Assembly: GCA_911728455.2 (NCBI GenBank)
Contig: OU452231.1
Coordinates: forward strand, 17,069,838 to 17,133,837
Reading direction: 5' to 3'
Source: Marthasterias glacialis
Lineage: Eukaryota; Echinodermata; Asteroidea; Forcipulatida; Asteriidae
DNA length: 64,000 bases
The notes under the pieces were generated by a model that had not been told where the DNA came from, did no database searches, and was given only the letters and a program-made list of their open reading frames with translations. Made by a program: the position numbers and the translations under genes. Below, one piece after another: positions 10,346 through 20,551 of the stretch (position 1 is its first letter; the number at the start of each line of letters is the position of its first letter).

Positions 10346-13261
10346 CTGCAGAGAAAAAAGAGAAAGAAAATCAGGAATTAGGCTTTCGGTATAACTATCT
10401 CAAATGGATAATTACATCAGTGGGTTTTCGAATGGTCAAATTCATTAAAATAAATCGTCTTAATTTTCAATACGCACCATCCAAACAACCAGTGAAAATT
10501 ACGTCAAATTGCGGTGGTCACGTTTAAATGTAACAACAACAAACGATTTATGTGTTCCCACCCCTGCCCCTTTCAAGTGAACTTCGTAGACATTTTGCAC
10601 GTGACGTCACTGCGGTGGGGCACCCGCACCTAGAGGTCAAAAAGGAGATTGCTCGTTGGTCTAACTCTGCGCCGCGCGTACTTATCTTTGCTTTTCCACT
10701 GGGGTTTCATCGTCGTTTTATATGTTAAATGCCGGCGGAATGACACAATACATATTGTCCACTCCTATTTTTTGTTTATAGGGCAATAAACATACTAATT
10801 TCAATTGCTGCAATCAAAATAAGCAGCGGTGAGTTTGAGGTCTTATAATTCTATTTCCTAAACTCTGATAGTATTTCAGACGGCAACATTTCTATGAAGT
10901 ATTGTTATTGAAATGAAGTCAATTTTAAATTTCAAAATAATATACAAATACTGACTTATTTTACTCGTGCTATGGTTAAAAATACGACCTCCTCAGAGAT
11001 CCCAGGCGCATTATGGCACGAGTAAAAGCAGTCAATATTTGTTTTCTAACATCCCATGCATATTATTATTTTATGTACCAAGAAGTTGCTGTTGCTATGG
11101 GTATAGTACATCGGTTGCTATTAGTGTAGTACATTGGTTTCTAAGGGATAGTACATTGGTTTCTAAGGGATAGTACACTGGTTGCTACGGGTATAGCGCG
11201 TCGCCTTCGTGCGGCTTCCTATTAACAAAATAAGACATGTCATGGGACGCGCTCTAAACCAATCAAACGGCGATATTATTTATAAGCACGTCGAGCTATT
11301 AGTGGTGAATCAAAATAATAATTTCCAAAAGATTTGCCAACTAACAATCTATGGTATTACAAATAATGTTCTTTTGTTTGTCTGCATTTTTTCTGATTTC
11401 CTTCATATTTTTTATTTTTACTTTTTTGAGAGACGTAAAATATACAGCGGTTGTCATTAAAAATATATTCATTATTGACACGAGAGGGCGCAAGTCACTT
11501 ACCTGTGGCAGCGCATGTGACACCCGTGTAACCATTTGTACAGAGGCAGGAGAAGCCACTACCTCTTCGCATGCAGTACCCAGAGTTCTGACACGGATTG
11601 GGAGCGCATGGATTGGCTGTAACATCAAACGTTTGAAATATTCATCATTATTTGAATGAAGGCTCAGAAAAAGAAAACAGAATGGAAGATACAATATGTG
11701 GGAGGGAGATTATTTCATTAATGAATTAATTTCACGTGATGAAAGCAACATACAAATATAAAAATATATTGCAAACAAAATGTTTGTACAAAAAAACAAA
11801 ACAAACAAGTACTTGATGATTACTAAAAGATTAAAAAAAATGAGCCAACCAACAACAAAAATAAAATAAAAACCTCAAACAAGAAAATGCTCAGCGAAAA
11901 TCTGTCTTTAACAAGTTAATAAATAACTACTCTACAAGCACTGCTAGAAATTTTACCACCGAGCTTGTTATCCTGTTGGTAAGTGATGATCTTTTGGAGC
12001 CAGAAATGCAATGTAAACGAATGGCGTACATATATGTACATAGATATTGGTTACACTGCACTTCCAGCTTCAAAACGTCACCACTTAGCATGCAAGATTA
12101 AGTTGAACACCACCAGCACCAAAGTACATGGCGATGACAATTCTCTCTCTCTCTCTCTCGTTTGTTGTCACTTGGTGTTAATGGCAATCAACAGTTGTTA
12201 GAGTTTTATAACATTTTAGAGAACTTTGACAATTCAGAATAGTATCAATAGTACACAACGTTTGAAGAAGTCTCTCCATTCCAATTGCAGTAAATATCTT
12301 CAAGAGCACGTTAAAATGCGATAAATTGACCACGTAAGGTATAGTTTAAAACACGGGTACTATCATCTGGAAGCATTTGCGGCAAACTTTGCGAAATTGT
12401 ATTGAATAATCTTTATTTTGTGGTTTTTAAAAACTGAAAACGAGTTTTTAAAATCTTACTTCGGAGGGGTAACGGGACGCGTTCCTGACACCGGGTTCCA
12501 CGGTAGTTGTCTCCGCAAGCACAGATGGCCGTGCCGTGACTCATCCGACATGTACCACCGTTTAGGCAACTCTCGGTTTGGGACATCATCAAACAAGAAC
12601 AGCTTTGGCATCTTCCTGTGGAGACAAGGGAAACAATGTTGTAAAAAAAAAAAAAAAAAAAAAAAACATGACGAAGTTGATGTTTTACATTCAGGATTCA
12701 GATTAAGAAAGACTAAGTTTTAAATGTGTTATTAGGTTAGAGGTTTACAAAAATAACGGTTGACAGCACTATCTCAGACGGGTGTGGTACATTACTTGAA
12801 ACAAAGAAAAAGAAAGAAAGCAAGAAGAAGAAGACTAAACAAGTTTCAAGTCTGTAAAGCACAGTTCGTCCCATTGAAACCTACAATCCTGCATTTTGAT
12901 GCTGGTCTTGCACTTCTAAGTCAGTGCAAGGAAATCTACCCGTCATTTCAATAATCATTGCGAATGCATTATTTAATAAATAGTTTACCAGGAAAGACAA
13001 ATCAGTTGATTCCTTATTACTTTTAGACAGTAAAATTATATGAACAAAAAATTGGGTAACTTTTACGCACGCGTAAAATAATGCGAAAGGTGACCCAGGA
13101 TCTAGTTGTGTACGTAGACATTAGTGTGAAGGGAGAATAAGATTGAACGAAACTAATTATATTGTTATAGTTTATAAAGATAGCTTACCGGCTTCAGCAC
13201 CGCCAAATGAGACGAGAGCGACTGCCAAGAGCAGAGCTGCTACCACTGGATAAACCTGCAT
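10245..13261 (-). CDS. Small secreted protein with EGF-like domains (four coding exons)
   Basis: The join of 13261-13189, 12615-12460, 11616-11503 and 10345-10245 gives 444 nt, 147 residues plus TGA. Every intron is GT...AG and phase 1, the usual arrangement of shuffled EGF exons. Residues 1-24 form a signal peptide with a hydrophobic core and a small-residue cleavage region (GGAEA). Exon 2 carries an EGF-like module with Cys 41, 47, 56, 58 and 67, plus an extra cluster at 27, 30 and 32 that would supply the first Cys. Exon 3 is a complete EGF domain (Cys 80, 85, 91, 100, 102, 111). Exon 4 starts a third module (Cys 122, 127, 133, 144), then ends after three residues, lacking the final two cysteines. 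The protein should be extracellular; no transmembrane segment or lectin, trefoil or protease domain is visible. EGF domains commonly mediate adhesion or receptor binding, but the specific role is unknown and no named orthologue is claimed. Confidence 0.88.
10835..10925 (+). mobile_element. Fragment of the TTAA-flanked repeat family
   Basis: It matches the interior of the copies at 4960 and 34661: an ATTCTATTTCC block, then a TTTCAGACGGCAACATTTCTATGAAG block and a conserved GAAATGAAGT region. The ends are too eroded to place. Confidence 0.55.
11091..11203 (+). repeat. Short tandem repeat, five copies of 22-23 bp
   Basis: The units follow the pattern GTTGCTATGGGTATAGTACAT with substitutions (two of them start GTTTCTAAGGGATAG). 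The last unit is degraded to GTATAGCGCGTCG. The array lies inside intron 3 of the EGF gene. Confidence 0.85.
11503..11616 (-). CDS. EGF gene, coding exon 3 (complete EGF domain)
   Basis: The acceptor is TGTTACAG and the donor ACAG|GTAAGTG. The 114-nt exon is a single symmetrical phase 1-1 cassette encoding residues 77-114. The six cysteines have canonical spacing: C-x4-C-x5-C-x8-C-x1-C-x8-C. The segment includes NPCQNSGYC and GYTGVTC, typical of the domain. The calcium-binding Asp/Asn-Ile-Asp-Glu motif before the first cysteine is missing. Confidence 0.92.
11617..12459 (-). other. EGF gene, intron 2
   Basis: An 843-nt phase-1 intron, very AT-rich, with a short (CT)n run near 12142-12159. It contains no exon-like segment and no full transposon copy that I can see. 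Confidence 0.75.
12460..12615 (-). CDS. EGF gene, coding exon 2 (first EGF-like module)
   Basis: The acceptor is TTGTCTCCACAG and the donor CGAA|GTAAGA. The exon is 156 nt, phase 1 on both sides, and encodes residues 25-76. It opens with a closely spaced cysteine trio (C27, C30, C32), then carries the EGF signature ESCLNGGTC...ICAC...GTRC. A short basic and proline-containing linker (ERVPLPLR) follows the last cysteine. Three cysteines upstream of the core mean the first disulfide partner cannot be assigned from sequence alone. Confidence 0.9.
12616..13188 (-). other. EGF gene, intron 1 of the coding region
   Basis: A 573-nt phase-1 intron. Just upstream of its acceptor lies a long T-run on the coding strand (A-run 12642-12666 on plus), an unusually long polypyrimidine region. 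Confidence 0.8.
13189..13261 (-). CDS. EGF gene, coding exon 1 (signal peptide)
   Basis: ATG at 13261-13259 opens 24 codons: Met-Gln-Val-Tyr-Pro, then a long run of Val, Ala and Leu, ending GGAEA, a classical signal peptide. The donor is GCCG|GTAAGC. The ATG is one base downstream of TTTGCAG, which has a good pyrimidine tract, so this exon probably begins at 13262 and the 5' UTR lies on a separate exon. Confidence 0.88.
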
Positions 13262-13263
13262 GC

Positions 13264-15493
13264 TGCAAACAATCAGACACGGAGAGAAATTATCAGAGAT
13301 GTTGACAGTCTGAAGAGTTAAAAGAACTAAGGATTGCCATCAAATAAATGACAATGGTTGATGTGAGGAGTAGTCGACAGGTTTAGTTAATTGAGGTTTA
13401 ACAATCACGACAATGCCATGATTTTATCACTGACCAATAACAGACTGCCAATATGGCACACGATCAACGTTTATTCACGCAATGACGTATTGTTTTGCGC
13501 GACAAGATGGCGTTAACGACTGTTTTCCTATAGTTCTACCTCATTGTGCTGATAAAAAGTACACACATTGTTATCCCATAAGCTCCCATCAACCTTGGTA
13601 ATGTCTAGTAAATAGGTCATTTAGCTAACTTGAAAGTTACAATTGTTTCTATACAAATTATGATGGTTTGCGTAATACAACTTCTGACAAACTTATAATT
13701 ATTAGGCCTAATAACAGTCCGTTGTGCCTAATATTGTCTAAATTTGTTGTGTCTCGCTAGGGCCTTTTTTTATTCGTGAAAATATCAAACATAAACCACA
13801 TTGAATCGGGGGATTAACCCAAAACCTGGCTGACAACAGTTTGCTCTCTAAGTTTTCCTAAGTAGGTCTCTGTTTGAGGGTGAGCTGATAATACATCGAA
13901 AGCAACGTCTGCAGAATTTAATGTTAAAAACATGGAGTGACGGAGAAAGGGTGGATTCAACTCTTAAAAGAAACGAAATTGAGGATTATGTTGAAGAAGA
14001 AGTGTTGCTAACCAAATTTCTTACCTGCTGTTTGGATGCTGAACTGTGACGAAAATGACCAGTGCTTGTACGCTACGCTGTTTCGTCGAACGAATTTATT
14101 TATGTATGAAGAGCAGTTAGGAGATAAGTCCGACATGATTTTTAAAACAAATAGTTGTTATCGTCGTGTATTGCGATTTAATCCGGATTTAGACCGCTGT
14201 AAAAATAACAACTTACGTAACTCAGTCAGGTTGCTTACAGAAGAGTGCGTATAGAGTGATCACAATTTGTTTTTGAAGACAAAGTATAGATAAAATACAT
14301 TAAAGGTTAAACATTCCAAGTTAAAAAACCATTAACTGCATCATGAAACTGGTGAGTGCGTTGTTTGTTCCCCCATTTAAACGTTTTGTAATTGCCTTCC
14401 GACTCGCAATTTGCTCTCTTTTAGGTGTGTGGATCAAGGGCTTGGCCTATCTTTGTTTTCTTTGATTTAAATATTTTTGTTATGCATCACTGTGCAATTA
14501 GTTATCTATTTTTCTGTTTATTTGTAAATTGCTCGATCTATCTGCCCTCCGGTGCCCAGATGACGCCACGATAGGCTGGCTAGCTAATCTGCCTCTAGAA
14601 CTTTGATATTCGTTTGAATTTTGACTGACAAACGCTTATATAATTATATATAATTGCTCGATTACTTTATATATAATATGTTAACATCATTTCCTGTTGA
14701 TGACGATTCACCGCAGATGTTGGTGATAATGAAATACAACTTTTTATATTATAATTATCTACTTATGTATGGTCCATCCCGAGAGCACAATCTTCTCGAA
14801 GACAGCGACATTTATTCTGAAAAGAATAATCTACCAACGTTTTACGAGTTTGGAATATTTGTTAGTTTTCTTAACTAGCAACATTACATTATATCTGATA
14901 TCTTTATATGGTTTGCAATAAAATCCATTGTTCTTATAAAAAAAAAGTTGTCCCGCTAAGCTACTGCCCCAGAGTTGATTGGTATTATCGGGAGACTACC
15001 AAGTAAACTTGTCCTGCTGACTTGCTACTGCCGCGGAGTAACATTTGGAAAACCAAATGTGTATTATTACAAATAAATTATAATTATGGAACGTCTGTTG
15101 ATAACACAAGCTGAACAGTTTCAAACCAACAATTTTACAACTCGCGGCTCAGTGCAACTAAACTCACAGATATTTCTTTAACAAAGGTGGACTAATGTAT
15201 CAACAAAATCCATTTAGCGAAAACGCTTTCCATTGACACAATTTCATACAAGCTACGAGTGGAGATAATGGTAACTTTTTTCCCATAATATATATCTTTT
15301 CCCACTGGGGGTACTTATTTAACTTCGAATCATTCACTTCTGAAACGGTAAATTCCTGGTGTTAATCTACTTGCTTCGTGTCGTGGTTACATTTACATTG
15401 TTCACAATGTCATGAAACGATATGAACAAATACAGAAATGGGGGAAAGTGGAGTAGTTATTTTTATAAGACGAGGAACGCTGCACCACTCCCA
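13264..15493 (-). other. Putative 5' UTR intron of the EGF gene; no exon seen
   Basis: Upstream of the signal-peptide exon no further coding exon is visible. Frames at 14036-14254 and 14654-14878 are AT-rich chance frames. If the donor at 16230 is real, the whole stretch to 16229 is one intron of about 2.97 kb carrying two inverted-repeat elements. Confidence 0.4.
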
Positions 15494-15671
15494 ATAGACC
15501 TTTATCTTGCTGCCACCATCTTGGTTATGTATTCTGTATCCAATAACAGTAACAGATGCTCATATTCATTGTACTGAAAGGAACCAGACTATTTGCCCTT
15601 CCAGCCTCGGTTTGGTTACATTGGTTTGAATGGGGGAAAATCAAGATGGCTGCACCATGATAAAGGTCTAT
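15494..15671. mobile_element. MITE-like element, 178 bp (copy 1 of a family)
   Basis: The left end ATAGACCTTTATC is inverted at the right end (GATAAAGGTCTAT), and the adjacent gctgc/gcagc blocks pair too. An interior block CAGCCTCGGTTTGGTTACATT recurs at about 22500 in a related copy. Both ends read TA, so a TA target duplication is possible. There is no ORF. Confidence 0.7.
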
Positions 15672-15954
15672 AATGCCCGTTCCACTTTAAAGCTTCAACA
15701 TGTAATCTTGGCGTAACCCTAAATCGTGGAACAAGATAGGACGAGGTAGACAAACATAGAAGTATTAAAGGAAACATTGCCTTCAAATCTCTTAAAATGT
15801 TTCTGCTTAGAGTTGCTCCTTGACCCAGAGCTATTCATACAATAAAACACCTAACGTTACAGTGTGCTGTAATTAGTGAGTAGTGATTAAAAAAAAACCA
15901 TACATTTGCCTCTGGATGTACAGCCAACGGAACCACACTATACATAAAACATAA

Positions 15955-16008
15955 GGTCCGCCATTTTGTGGAGTTAAATATTTGGTTTTACAAAATGGCG
16001 GACCGTGC
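15955..16008. repeat. Inverted repeat (15-bp arms)
   Basis: The arms GGTCCGCCATTTTGT and its exact complement ACAAAATGGCGGACC flank a loop of about 23 bases. The arm contains CCGCCATTTT, which resembles a YY1-type site. It is more likely the remnant of a small foldback transposon. Confidence 0.7.
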
Positions 16009-16229
16009 TCCGTCACGAAATAAAAATCAAGAAAAAATAAATTTCAAGGGATATTTATATGAATCGCCATTTCCCACTTTTAAAATATCTATCCAACCAT
16101 ATTCATTTCATAACAATAATGTTTTTTTATAGCCCCAAAGCGCCCAATCCGAAGGCAATGTGTCTCTTTGAATAAAAAACAACAACAACAAACAAAACAA
16201 AACGAACACATTAAAAAACAGCTACTTAC

Positions 16230-16330
16230 AAGTCCTTTAGATTTTCTCTGGCCGTCCCCGGGATGAGCTACGTTGGCCGTTTGACAGAATGACCCATGAA
16301 TCCCTCGGCTACGCCCTCGGCATTTAACTG
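16230..16330 (-). promoter_or_regulatory. Candidate non-coding first exon and promoter of the EGF gene
   Basis: On the minus strand an exact donor ACTT|GTAAGT ends at 16230, in a locally GC-rich segment (16240-16420) otherwise unexplained. A TTAAAT box at 16322-16327 could be TATA-like, which would place the start near 16295. The acceptor at 13263 needs such an upstream donor. There is no transcript evidence, and the segment contains an upstream ATG. Confidence 0.33.
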
Positions 16331-17516
16331 TGAACCGTCCGGCAAACTCCGCCTGGCAACCTCAGCGCTGACGGCCTTGGTCCTAGCAAACTGCCCCACC
16401 CCGGGCGAGGCACACCTAAACCTGTAGTTGCGTAACATTCAAAGCATTGAATTAGTAAATTCGTATTTTTCTGTAACCCGGGGCCAGATTTCCATATACA
16501 TAATACAAACCAAAGAGTCGTGAAACTAAGAGGAATTTTGGTTCAACATGTGCTACAATTGGGTCAACACTATTCAACGGCTTTTAATAGGGGTGGGGGA
16601 GCACACTGTAGACGCACTCAGCCGTTAAATGGTTTCTAACAAAAGCAAAGAATGCATCAAACCTATTACTACTCCAACGGGTGAACTTACTGATATATTT
16701 ACATAACGACACAAGCAAGGTTTTCACGGGTCCTGGATGTTGAAAATACTAGCGAATAATTTTTTTTCACTGCACTTTCTACAATAATCAACTTAAAATA
16801 ATATCTCACAGAGAGAGATCGATATGACACTAATTAGAGATGTTGAAGTACAATTCAAAATACTCAAGCCGCTTTTAAAAACAGTCAAAGGTCTTTACCG
16901 GGAATATTAAGAAATTAAACCGGTAATAAGCTTTCAAGGCTGTAATTCTTGTGTACGTATTACTTAACCGTGATCAATAACAGAAATGTTAGGCACTAAA
17001 ACAAACATCACACCATTGGACTGACCGGAGTTCTCTATAATTATCATGTTTGACGTTTCAAGAATCAGTTCTAGCAAGCTGATTATTTGATAAAAAACTA
17101 TCAACGTATCTTATATCTTCTTGGTTCAGACGCCAATGTTATTGGGGGCTATCGGCAAACACTGCATCGGTTTATTTAACTTTATTAGATTTGTGCTGTC
17201 ACTCATTCCGCGAACAAGATATATCAATCAAAATTAAACATGCAAACGTCGTCGTGCTGCAGAATAACCAGATTGTAAATGAATATAATTTGCTTGCCTG
17301 TTACGATCGTTTCCTGAGCCGTTTCGTTTGCTTACAATTTGTTCTTATGTTATAAAGCGCTGTGATACCCAGGTACAGAGTGCTCCATAAATGCCTCTTA
17401 GTATTGTTACTACTATCATTACTGATATCATTATCAGCATTATTATTATTATTTTTTATCAAAATGATAATATTGACTACGGTAAAGGAGTTACTCCATA
17501 ACAGCTTTACCAACAG
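16331..17516. other. No gene recognised
   Basis: GC-rich up to about 16420, which could be proximal promoter of the EGF gene, then plain AT-rich sequence. A short (ATT)n run lies at about 17440-17455. Confidence 0.45.
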
Positions 17517-18056
17517 ATTATAGAGCGCCGAAGGCGCAAGATGGGGAACTCAGGCCGACTGTGAAATCCCACCGGACGCCATTATAGCAAGTAACTTTTT
17601 TGATACAACAATAGATCATTGCAGATCAGTGCAGATAACGGTAAAAACATTTTTGCTTGCTGAAATGGCGCCCACGTGTATCTCACGTTCCACTCAATAG
17701 ACCATGTGACCCTTGTTTACAAAAGAGTGACCTTGTACATTCCAGGGCAATTACTGGCAGGCAAGATACTGCATGGGACATATGAGAAATTTTACATTTT
17801 GTATCATAATTTCCACATAAATTCAATGGCTATTAAAATGAGAGCTGAACTAGTTGTGAGATGTGCCCCTTTCCTTCATATCCAAAGTTGATGACAATCA
17901 GACAGTGCAATCTCCATAAAATGAAAGATTTAAAGTATTTTCCCATTGAGCCGTGTACAAATCCTGTGGCTCTTTTGTAAACATGTGATGTCACAGGTAA
18001 CATGGTCTATAGATACAGCTCCAGTTCCCCATCTTGCGCCTTCGGCGCTCTATAAT
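17517..18056. mobile_element. Non-autonomous DNA transposon with perfect 34-bp terminal inverted repeats
   Basis: The 34 bases at 17517-17550 (starting ATTATAGAGCGCCGAAGG) are exactly complementary to 18023-18056. A second, imperfect inverted pair lies further in: about 17691-17740, with CAATAGACCATGTGAC and TTTACAAAAGAG, against about 17965-18013. The element therefore folds into an extended hairpin. It has no ORF above 71 codons. The flanks cannot separate a TA duplication from the palindromic ends. Perfect ends suggest recent activity of an autonomous relative not in this window. Confidence 0.88.
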
Positions 18057-19166
18057 CATACCAGTAGAACAATTCTTTGTGGACCTTATGTGTATGTTAA
18101 AACTTTCCAATAGATTTGGGCATGTTTGACCATATGCTCCGAGGACATTTTTCAATAGGGACAATAGGTCCTCACTAGTCAGTTCTTTGTTTTCATGGGT
18201 CCTCGGACGCCATTTGTGTACAAAACCAATGGGGATTGCTTCAGTACAGGAACAATAGAATTAACAATAGAAGTCCTCGGACATAATGGTGATTCACGAC
18301 TGTGTGAACATGTTGATCCTACGTGTGGGTTTTAACACGATTGTGTATTTTAGTTAAACGTCTCGGGTTGGGATGTATTCCTGAGTCAGTTCGAACTCCG
18401 TTTTGGGCCTCGTTGGGACAAAGTTTGACAAGCCCTGGGGTGTAAAAGCTGAAAGGCCACGGTTTGTAAACGTACTGCGCCTCTAAAGGTGCACTAGAGA
18501 GAACCCCATGCACCGAGCCTCATGAATAAAATGAAAACCTTTTCTGTAAATCAAAGATTAGAAGGTCATCGTGTCTTTTACGGATTGTTGAAAAACGGTC
18601 TAATATTGAGCCCACGGGGTTGTTGAATTTCATCCTAGACCATTTTGGGTACACTGGCCCTCTAAAAATTGCCAAATTTTGCTAAAAAGTGAAGGGTCAT
18701 TTTTCCAAGATGGAGTCCGGCCGATTTACTTGTTCAGGGGTGTTTACATTTTGGATCCGCCTACTAAAAATTCTCAACGGCTAACCAACAACAAATTGAA
18801 AAGAAAAATGAAGTTCAGTCGTCAGAAAATATATTTGGATTGTTTTCTAAAGACTGGAAGACTTTAATATTTTGTAAGTATTTTTGAATATTTAGCATTT
18901 TAGCATTGGTTGCTATGGGAGTCTATTTATTTTAGTGTGGTGCACTACTAAAGGTGATCAATAGCGCCCTCAATCGTAGGAGATTTATTTGTTTATCTAT
19001 CATTTTTCGCTATGCATAGCTTTGATGTAGCGCCACCATTCTTATGTCGCTCTACAGTGCACACTGAAAAGCAACATTTTTCAATTTTGGATAAAGATAA
19101 ATAAAATAAAACCTGACGTTTCTTAATCCACTGTATAGGCTTTCACACCATCCGTCAACGGATTCG

Positions 19167-19206
<40 letters not shown>

Positions 19207-20430
19207 TATTGGATGACTGTTGTTATTGTCGTGTGATGATAGTTTTCCATGCTAACTTGCCAGAGGCGGTAATCTTTGTTTGCTCTCTTAAGCTTTGCCC
19301 TTAATAATTGAACACTTTATTGAACACTATCATTCAAGTCAACGAACACACACGCTGGATTAGCGTAGACAATGGTGGCTCAGAAACAAGTTCAAACTAG
19401 TCAAAATACCATGCTATCTATTCCTGAATATCAGTTGTGATGTCGTGTTCAACACATACATTTAGGTGACAAACATTTGTCTGTATTATACGCATTCCGT
19501 TTCAAAATTGTTACTATTTTGCTGTTTTGCCGACTTTGAATAATCAATCGCCAAAACAAACTAGGAAGATGAAAGTAGGCCAATTTACTACCACTGAATC
19601 GCCAAACTCAAACAGAAGTTTCAATTACTGTTATTGAATCTACTGCTGGATTCAAGAGCAGGCACCAAAATCACGCCAACGTATAGCGTCAGTTATTTTC
19701 GAAATGTCATTAAAGCCCTGACTTACGATTCGCAGTATGTGAAACTATTAACTTCCTTGACAATGGACATCACGGAGCACATTTTGAGGAGAAACATCAG
19801 CAGATGTTCAACTCTGAGGACTTAGACCGGAGAAGAGGCAGACAAGACGTGACTGCGCATCAATTTGCCGCCGGCTGTATGCTATGTGAGAAGGGGGGAG
19901 GGGAGACATTTCTCTCGCTAATGACCGACTATTAAGGAGATGCCGTTCCGTAGTGTAATAGACATTTGTGTAATGTGTCATTTACAATAGTCATTTCTAC
20001 ATTTGCACATAAAGACTTTCTTTTGGACTAAAAGTATCGAGGGAAAAAACACGCCATTTCATATAATTGAATGTATGCGCCGTAACAGGGACAGACTGTC
20101 CATGTAATATCACTCGATCTCGAAGTTGTTTTTCTTTCGTACAGCCCGAACCAGCTCCATTACGGATGTCGCTGTTCCTGTTCCTACATCATCCGGGAGA
20201 GTTTATAATTCTTTCTAAATTATAAATATAATAAAATACATGATCAGGGGGATGAATACCAATTATTGTATAAATCTAGCAGCGAAAGTTCCATAACATT
20301 CTGGATTACTTTTGTTTGGACTTCCTCTCTCTCAATCTTTGTATGATCGTTTTGTTTGTATTGTTTCCTGCTCGGTCTTCTTAGTTTCTATGAATACAAT
20401 TATCTCTCTAAATGTGAAAGAGTATAAAGC
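18057..20430. other. No gene recognised; poly-A run at 19173-19202
   Basis: The run of 30 A follows TCGAAATTT and may be the tail of a decayed retroposon. Around 18132-18283 the motif TCCGAGGAC occurs in opposite orientations near both ends of a 150-bp stretch, weakly suggesting another foldback element. No exon is visible. Confidence 0.4.
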
Positions 20431-20551
20431 CGTGTCCGGATCAAGCGACTTCGGCTACGGCTTTGGCGGGTGGCTGCAACGACAACGTTGAAGAATAGGA
20501 ATCCTCAGCGTTCCGGCCGTAGCCACTGCCGAAGCCATTCATCCGGACACG
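20431..20551. mobile_element. MITE-like element, 121 bp
   Basis: The ends are CGTGTCCGGAT and its exact complement ATCCGGACACG. Inside, GACTTCGGCTACGGC on the left is mirrored by GCCGTAGCCACTGCCGAAGCC on the right, giving an imperfect hairpin over about 40 bp per arm. There is no coding capacity. Confidence 0.8.

Larger units (their letters stand above)
10346..11502 (-). other. EGF gene, intron 3
   Basis: This 1157-nt phase-1 intron holds a fragment of the TTAA-flanked repeat family (about 10835-10925), a short hairpin whose arms are TTTTACTCGTGC and its complement (about 10957-11028), and a five-copy 22-23 bp tandem repeat (11091-11203). Open frames within it are not coding. Confidence 0.8.

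Noticed and set aside
18132-18283. Foldback element with TCCGAGGAC ends
   Set aside because: Only nine bases pair at the ends and the arms do not extend; too weak to call.
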